64,000 nt of DNA, taken from assembly GCA_021030915.1 (NCBI GenBank), contig JAGEMR010000020.1:62001-126000 (forward strand), written 5' to 3'. This document shows, one piece after another, positions 57,702 to 64,000 of this stretch. Every line of letters starts with the position of its first letter. Positions within the stretch are counted from its first letter, which is position 1. Below the pieces are notes generated by a model. The model was given only the letters and a program-made list of their open reading frames with translations. It did not search any database and was not told where the DNA came from. A program made the translations under genes and the position numbers. Origin of the DNA: Astrothelium macrocarpum (Eukaryota; Ascomycota; Dothideomycetes; Trypetheliales; Trypetheliaceae).

Positions 57702-59785
57702 CGTAGGTAAACAGCCTCAAAGGAATTCAAACAAGTTTATCCAAGCAACTTGGACACCTCATGGTGCGCGAGGTCGCGATATATGACTCCTCTTTTGTGG
57801 GGCATGATGGGCCATGCGGCCGTGGTATTCGGCTATCACGAAGTGGCAGTGACAACGAGAAGTGATACCCGGAAGATGCGTCATGGTTCAACGTCTATCA
57901 CGCCTACCTGTGCTGCAATGCGCAAAAGCATGGGGAAAGAGAAGAAGACTGTGGGGAGTGCCGGTGGGGTAGCGCAAAGATCGGCAGAAGGAAAAGTGTA
58001 ACAGTATCAAAACTAGCACACAAATTTTGCTCGCGACGCGGCATTTCCGGGCCCGAGAACGTGGAGAATAACTAAGATTAGCCGAACTGGAAGACTGTGG
58101 TGAGCAAGGCAAATGGAAATTCAATAGGACGCAGTGACAGGGTTCAGGCAGCAAGCCTTGCTAGTTGCGTAAGGTAGCTTTGTGGAGGAAGAATATGCGT
58201 GACTTGTACCAGCACATTCGGAAAGTTTGGTGGAGCTCGCCTGCATTCTCTATCCTGCAGGAACCCACATATCCTGTCATGTGCCATCTAATAGCGGACT
58301 CAGTCGGACCGAATGATCGTGCTAGTTAGGGCAACTCGTTGTTTGGAGGTGTCTTGATCTTGAAAGAAATTGGTCAACTGTCCTAAGAGAACCGTTTGGT
58401 GCTTTCGAGTCTGGCATCCTAGAACTAGAAAATAACTCAACTGATTTTATCTTTTTTGTATTGAACGGATCTAGCAAAAGCTGGCGCACTGGTAAAGTGG
58501 CTAGTGTTCTGCAGTAATGCTAGCACAAATTCAAGCTGACCTGTCAGTTCTTCTGCCTGATGTGTGTCTTTGCGAACAATGGCCTGGACGGCGCCAGTTT
58601 CGTTGATTGCTAAACATCCTTCAAACTCGAATATGGAATGTTGTCAAGTGCACCATTTCTTGGAGCTAGAAGACTAGAGCCATCCAAGACAGAGCTCCAT
58701 CAACATCACCAAAGTGGCTCAGAAGTCTAGAGATGCTTGTGGAGTTCGGACCAGTATTAAAAGTGATGGGGAACGACTATGTCGTGATTTCAGTGTGAAA
58801 GCACTAGGTTGAAGAGAGGCCGCTTACAATGATCATGCAAGAGAAGATCTTAAGAGACAAGGACAACGCCAGCCCACTTTAATCGCGAGCTATGATGTGG
58901 ATTTGAGATGGCTGACCAGAGGAGAGTGGAAAGATGAAAACCTGAAAGACAAAAAAAACTTTGCTTTTCTGATCCAGACTTTACAGTATGGGCTCCATCT
59001 CGGATAGATAAGCGCCATTCTGGCCTATTGAGTGCAAAATCGGATCATCCCTACATCCGTACAAATGCTCCTGCTTCAAGCAAATGGGAGACCTCTGGTG
59101 TGCCGCGTGAGGAGTGGCTGAAAATTTTAAAGACTCTTTTCTAAGGTACGGATGCAGTCTGTAATTTCTGCTCATGTCGTGTAAGAGATTTGAGTAGTGT
59201 TCAGCTGTGCAACGGTACACGAGGCATGCTCAGATCGACCTCGACGTCGGAGAATCTGCAAAACATCGTTCGTTACTTTGACTTCACTGAATCAATGATG
59301 CGGTGCAGAAGATTAGACTTGCAGAGCCTAGATGCGCTAGAGAAAGCACTGCTTGCACTGCGCATGCAGAATTATTGGCAGTCCCTGCGTTGTAACGCTT
59401 ATGTAGCTAGGTAACGACACTGATACCATTACATAATGCTTAGTTGCCTACAGCTTTTTAGTACGTACGTACTCTTCACTGGAGGATTTCTTGGGCCATG
59501 CTTGATTCTGAGCCGACGCAGAGGCTGGACTTTACGTTGAATTGTCATTGAGGACGGCTAAAGATATTCTCGCGAAAGGTACTGTTGGTCCTCTGCGAAC
59601 TAATGTGCAACAAAAAAACCAATATACACGCCCATTTCTATGCCTGCGTTCTCCAGATATGCGTGACCAAGGGGTCTACATAAGATGTACAACTCCATTC
59701 GCCATCGCTCATCAAATAAGGCCCACGCATCGGGAATTTTCTTCATCAAACACCAAACGAAACAAGAACAATGCTGTTACCAAAT
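57702..59785. other. Gene-free 2-kb stretch
   Basis: Upstream of the carboxylesterase and downstream of the aspartic protease. Only short unconvincing frames; no repeat, RNA or transposon end seen. Confidence 0.4.
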
Positions 59786-61382
59786 CTATTGGCCAAATGT
59801 AAATGCGCACACGAATGTGACGAACATGCCAACTACCAAGGCAAACATCGATCCATTTCCGAGGCGTACCGCTTCTGAAGGGTTTCCAGGCTGGAGCGAA
59901 GGCTTAGGTGTTGAAGACGGAGTAGAAGTAGGAGCAGGGGTTGCTCTAATGATAGTACCGTTGATTTGCGGAATTGTAGAATTAGAGGGCAAAGGAACGT
60001 CCACGGGAGTGCCAGGAGTTCCGCTAGTCTTTAGGATTGGTTTGCCAAAGCTCAGTTGCCGGTGATCTTGATCAAAGACGACATACATGCGTTTGATCCC
60101 GGCTGCCCCCATAATTGAATCTCCGCCGTCATCGCCAACCGGTTGCAATCCGAATGTGCATAGATCTACTTCGCCGTCACCATTTGGATTACGCATCGTG
60201 TATGGCTTCCTTGTTGTTGGATGGAGCGCAGGTATAACGAGGTCAGCCAGGCTCATACTATAGGTAATAGATGTGGAACCATTCTTGGGATCGCTTATCG
60301 TCCAAGAAAATGTAGAGTCCTGTAGAGTTTTGTTCTGGGCTTGAGAGCAGAGCAAGGCATTACCGTCGGGGATTGGTAAATTCAGAGAAGTTCCAATGTG
60401 AAAATTGATCTCGTTAAAAATGTGATTCGGCACGACGATAGTGCCTGTCCCAGTGTCAATACACATCGGGAGGTATGTGCTTGCTGGGATTGTTGCATTC
60501 GGAGCTTGCGATGGTAGCGAGTATGTGAGAGCCTTGCCCGCGATTGTGGTGGACATGGCAGTGATCGCAGCCATGTACGAGCTGTATGGGAGCTGGGGGT
60601 CCTCTGGGTCTGGCACCATATCAACCGTTACAAGACCTGCTTCTGTATCGAATTTCGATTCGTCGATACCGCCGAAAAGAATGGATCCGCTTGCGGCATC
60701 GTCATCAAGCCAGACACTGAAGAGCTTTGAGTCTGTAAAGTTATTTGATATGAGGGCATCCAAAGTGGTGGGGCCAAGAACAGGGGGATAGTCAGAAAAG
60801 TCGATGTCAGGACCAATACCCATGAGACTCGTAGATATCGTGCCCTTTGTTCCGACGCTTAATAATGCTTTCTTGAGAGTGATACCGGCAAAGGAAACAT
60901 CATCGTAAGAGTAATCTCCAGAAGCCCCGCTGCCATCACCGTAGCTAATATCCATACCATTGGGAACTTTGACAGTATATGAATGAGAGAGGGAGGGGTC
61001 AACTGGGTTTTATGTTAGCATGGCCGCAGTGAAAGAATGGATGACGGTACTAACACTGGCCACCCACGCATGCAGTATCTGGGTCACGGTTATTACACAT
61101 GTCAGGAGTAACTATGACAAGATCGGAACTCCCGGTGTCCAATTGGACCTCTAGTTTTTGAGGGGGGTTCCCTATAGTGATATTGGCAAAGTATCCACCG
61201 CCGAATGCCAAGGCATCGTCGGATCTCGCGGTAAGATCGACTGTGCCAGCATTCCGAGTCGAAAGCCGCGAAGCATACCGAGATTTCGAGAATTTGATCT
61301 CAAACGTAGCTTCAACGGACTTGAAGTATAGAACTAGGAGACATATAAGGAAAGAGGCAGCATACATTGTGGAAAAGACCAA
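59786..61382 (-). CDS. Secreted, GPI-anchored pepsin-like aspartic protease (yapsin-like)
   Basis: Exons 61055-61382 and 59786-61002 joined over a 52-nt intron give 514 residues. Signal sequence MVFSTMYAASFLICLLVLYF; propeptide-like stretch to about residue 55. The first lobe carries YFANITIGNPPQKLEVQLDT and GSSD (catalytic Asp near residue 82); the flap region reads DISYGDGSGASG; the second catalytic Asp is in CIDTGTGTIVVPN (near 290). After the protease domain come a Ser/Thr/Pro-rich linker (TPAPTSTPSSTPKPS), a likely omega region and hydrophobic tail FALVVGMFVTFVCAF, which fits a GPI anchor. Yapsins process wall and secreted proteins at the cell surface; exact specificity is unknown. Confidence 0.88.
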
Positions 61383-62395
61383 AAGAAAAATAACTCAATG
61401 AAAAAAAGGCAACACCAAGAAGAGATGAACGAAAGGATGTTCAGCAAGGACGAAAAAACGAACAACATTTACCATTTACAAGGTCGTCTATATACAATTT
61501 TTCGCGTCGTGCTTTACCTACCGGTGAGAGGTGGTAGCCCCGAGGCGGAGTAGAAGGGCTGAGTAACAGAATCGAAGGCTAACAGACAAGGTCGAAGCTC
61601 GGGGCCAGAGACGCAAGTCAGACTGTGGATTTACCGCCAGAATATATTTATGCGTATTGCCATGGAACAGTGTCGCCTCAACCACTTGCCGAGTATCAAG
61701 ACAGCAAAGTGGCGTCACCAGGGTTTGCAATAAGAATGGCCGTTTGTGTATTGGGGAGATCCTCAATGCACTCACTGCACTTTCGAGCCCCGAAAAATGC
61801 AAGCCGTTTTCATTGACAGATGCCACTGGGAGTTGTTATGCCTATTATGATTGAGTGTCGCTCTGATGAATGTATGGCGGATGACTTCTTTTGCGGTTGT
61901 GACATTTTTGATTGCAACCCCCGGTGGCGTAATTATGATGCTAACTAAGCTGACCGGTGGAGTTGAAACGTGGGACGCTCGCTCACAATCTCCGGTAGAG
62001 GATGAAACGAACATTACTTGTCGCTTCAGCCTCAAAATAATCTGGGGCGGAGGATGGCATGGAGATTTAAATAGCATTTGCTCCATTTAGGCAAAACAGA
62101 TAGTGGTGATCCGAGCCATTGATTTTCGTAGACACAGACACAGTCTATACGTCGTGTTGTTGATGAAGATATGAACTGGTAGTAGTCTCATATCCTCGAG
62201 CGGTGGATTTGTAAGGGAAAAGCACATGCTAGATACCAGATGAGTTAAGTAGCTTAGATACGATGGCCGGCGTGGCCATGCATCCGCCATCAGCAAGGCG
62301 AATCACGCGCTTGCCACAACAGCAAGCATGACTGTACGGAATGCTGTTTTCCTGGCGCGCTGTCGACCACGCACCATATTTTCTCTCGCCGGAAA
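61383..62395. other. Divergent upstream region between protease and RING gene
   Basis: About 1 kb between outward-facing starts, carrying foldback copy 6. No gene supported. Confidence 0.45.
61716..61926. repeat. Foldback MITE-like element, copy 6
   Basis: Left arm CACCAGGGTTTGCAATAAGA then ATGGCCG (with a small deletion after AAGAA); inverted right arm CACCGGGGGTTGCAATCAAA then AATGTCACAACCGC. The flanking 4-mer GCGT is identical on both sides (61712-61715 and 61927-61930), a perfect target duplication. Lies in the divergent promoter of the aspartic protease and the RING-finger gene. Confidence 0.82.
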
Positions 62396-64000
62396 ATGAC
62401 TGAAGCCCAGCCCGGTGGCCTTCTGGATCTCGAGAAGGAGCTGACTTGTTCCGTATGTTGCATTAGATACCCCCCAAAAAGGCCTTTCCTGCTAACCGAG
62501 ATTGCGGCTCAGATATGCACCGACATCCTCTACCAACCTCTCACTCTCTTGGACTGCCTTCATACCTTTTGCGGTTCCTGTCTGAAAGACTGGTTTTCCT
62601 TCCAGGCTTCTAAAGCGACCAGCGCTCACCCATACACCTGTCCATCATGTCGGGCCTCGGTGCGCGATACAAGGCGCAACGCCCAAGTCACCACTTTGCT
62701 GGACATTTACCTGCAAGCTAATCCCGGCCGCAGAAAATCCGACGCTGAAAAGGCGGAGCTGGAGAAGAAATACAAGCATGGCGACAATGTGCTGCAAGAG
62801 GTAAACTTGGAACCTGACTCGGAGGATGACGAGTTGATGGAGGAGGTGCGACAGCGCTCCTTGCAAGAAGTCGGAGTCAGTCACGGACGATTGCAGGTGC
62901 CGCGGGAACATAGACGGAGAAGCAGGGATCGCAGTCGAGATAGCAGGAATAGCAGTACGAGCCATCGAAGAGAGAGGAGTGCGAGCGATGATGCTCCCAA
63001 CAACCGGAGGTCAGGGGGAATGGAAGCAAGATCGCACACACGAGATCGATCAGCCTCGAATCGTCATGTCGAACACCAATCAAGCTTGCGCTCGCTGATC
63101 AGCTCTTCAGACGTTGGCTCGGACGAGGAAGAAGAAATGATGCGCCAAATTCTACAAGAGATTGACCTGAGCGGTCTGGACCCTTCGAGAGAAGATGAGA
63201 TCAATCGAGCAGTCTCTGTGGCATATAGGCGACATAGATACCATGGCTCTCGATCTAGACCGACTGAACGTACACTCTCACCCATCAGATCATCAGCTTC
63301 GTCGCGCGAAGAACGGTCTGCACAGCAAAGACGTCACCATGCCAGGTCGGATGCTTCAACAACACCAACACCATCTCCACGTTCATCGCGCTTTCCAGAC
63401 TCTCGACCTCCCGTTTCCCGGCCTCATCTTTTCCAAGCAGCCGAGAGTGAGGTCAGTGGCCATACCAGATCATCAAGCCAAGAACCACAAACCACGCGCA
63501 GGAGCCGAGCCTCAACCGACCAAAGTAGAGAACTGCTTGTGGATACTTCGACCCGTCCCGCAGCACGTTCTGCAACCGACTTGTCTGACAGGCCGCAAAC
63601 CTCTTCGGAGCCACGTCGATTATCTTTCAGTGAGCGAAGTAGCACAGATCCCGACCGATTGCGGAATCGAGAAGCAATCAGAGCTGCCATATCTTCCGCA
63701 AGCACACGAATCACTCAAACATCTCCAACTCGTCAAAATGCAAATATCGGACATTCTCCTTCACACTCTCCTGCCCGAACAACTGCGCAGAGTGCACAAG
63801 CGCCAAGTTCAGCGCCAAGCTCAACACCGCCAGTGAGACCTCGTCAATCGGGCGCTCAATCCCCACCGAATTTAGCTTCTCCCCGTTTTCCTCCGTTAGC
63901 TGCATCTCAAGGTAGAGCAAATGCTACCTCCACGTCCCATGCGACCAGTCGACGTACCCTTTTCGTTGAACCTTCAATTTCCTGCTTCCGCTGTAACAAA
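62396..64000 (+). CDS. RING-finger E3 ubiquitin ligase-like protein, 3' end outside the window
   Basis: Exon 1 62396-62452 (MTEAQPGGLLDLEKELTCS) and exon 2 from 62513, separated by a 60-nt intron (branch GCTAACC, acceptor CTCAG). The RING is assembled across the splice: LTCSICTDILYQPLTLLDCL, HTFCGSCLKDWFSFQ and YTCPSCRAS give the C3HC4 ligands near the N-terminus. An acidic/basic helix region follows (KYKHGDNVLQEV, SEDDELMEEVRQRSL), then a long disordered Arg/Ser-rich tail with many RS and SP sites, still open at 64000 where CFRCNK appears, perhaps the start of another zinc motif. The RING implies ubiquitin transfer; the Ser/Arg-rich tail suggests nuclear location and phosphorylation, which is inference. 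Confidence 0.85.
   Translation, partial: MTEAQPGGLLDLEKELTCSVCCIRYPPKRPFLLTEIAAQICTDILYQPLTLLDCLHTFCGSCLKDWFSFQASKATSAHPYTCPSCRASVRDTRRNAQVTTLLDIYLQANPGRRKSDAEKAELEKKYKHGDNVLQEVNLEPDSEDDELMEEVRQRSLQEVGVSHGRLQVPREHRRRSRDRSRDSRNSSTSHRRERSASDDAPNNRRSGGMEARSHTRDRSASNRHVEHQSSLRSLISSSDVGSDEEEEMMRQILQEIDLSGLDPSREDEINRAVSVAYRRHRYHGSRSRPTERTLSPIRSSASSREERSAQQRRHHARSDASTTPTPSPRSSRFPDSRPPVSRPHLFQAAESEVSGHTRSSSQEPQTTRRSRASTDQSRELLVDTSTRPAARSATDLSDRPQTSSEPRRLSFSERSSTDPDRLRNREAIRAAISSASTRITQTSPTRQNANIGHSPSHSPARTTAQSAQAPSSAPSSTPPVRPRQSGAQSPPNLASPRFPPLAASQGRANATSTSHATSRRTLFVEPSISCFRCNK

Overview
The window looks like nuclear DNA from a filamentous ascomycete (Pezizomycotina). Genes carry 46-95 nt introns with GT..AG borders and CTAAC-type branch points. 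The gene set is fungal: PEX8, ROK1, POP3, a Gac1-like PP1 glycogen-targeting subunit, a cutinase-like esterase, a yapsin-like protease and GPI proteins. Transposons show the AT-rich, stop-filled decay expected of repeat-induced point mutation (RIP). Species cannot be named from the sequence.

Layout. Left arm (1-4.0 kb): 5' half of an EMP70/TM9 gene and ROK1. Next (4.47-8.94 kb) is a nest of dead pogo/Fot1-like DNA transposons. One 1,860-bp element sits inside another, with unpaired ends of two more on either side. From 9.3 to 26.6 kb there are housekeeping and accessory genes: a divergent SDR, PEX8, a TMEM170-like protein, a MYND protein, a classical SDR, a cutinase-like esterase and a CBM21 PP1 regulator. 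From about 26.6 to 33.6 kb I can support no gene. From 33.7 to 44.4 kb the genes encode surface or secreted proteins: a small GPI protein, a six-cysteine secreted protein split by a 2.16-kb pogo-like element, and a 1,959-aa repeat-rich adhesin-like protein. From 45.5 to 64 kb lie a 2,629-aa ubiquitin protease (nine exons that appear as separate reading frames), POP3, a secreted carboxylesterase, an aspartic protease and a RING-finger gene that runs off the end.

The genes do not form one obvious pathway or cluster. The most notable structure is dispersed: six copies of a 211-277 bp foldback element with ~80-bp inverted arms beginning CACC and about 4-bp target duplications. They lie between genes and, once, inside an intron. 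A second theme is pogo-like elements whose interiors are AT-rich wrecks while their ends stay GC-rich and almost identical. All exon/intron models were derived by eye from reading-frame continuity and splice consensus and have not been checked against transcripts.
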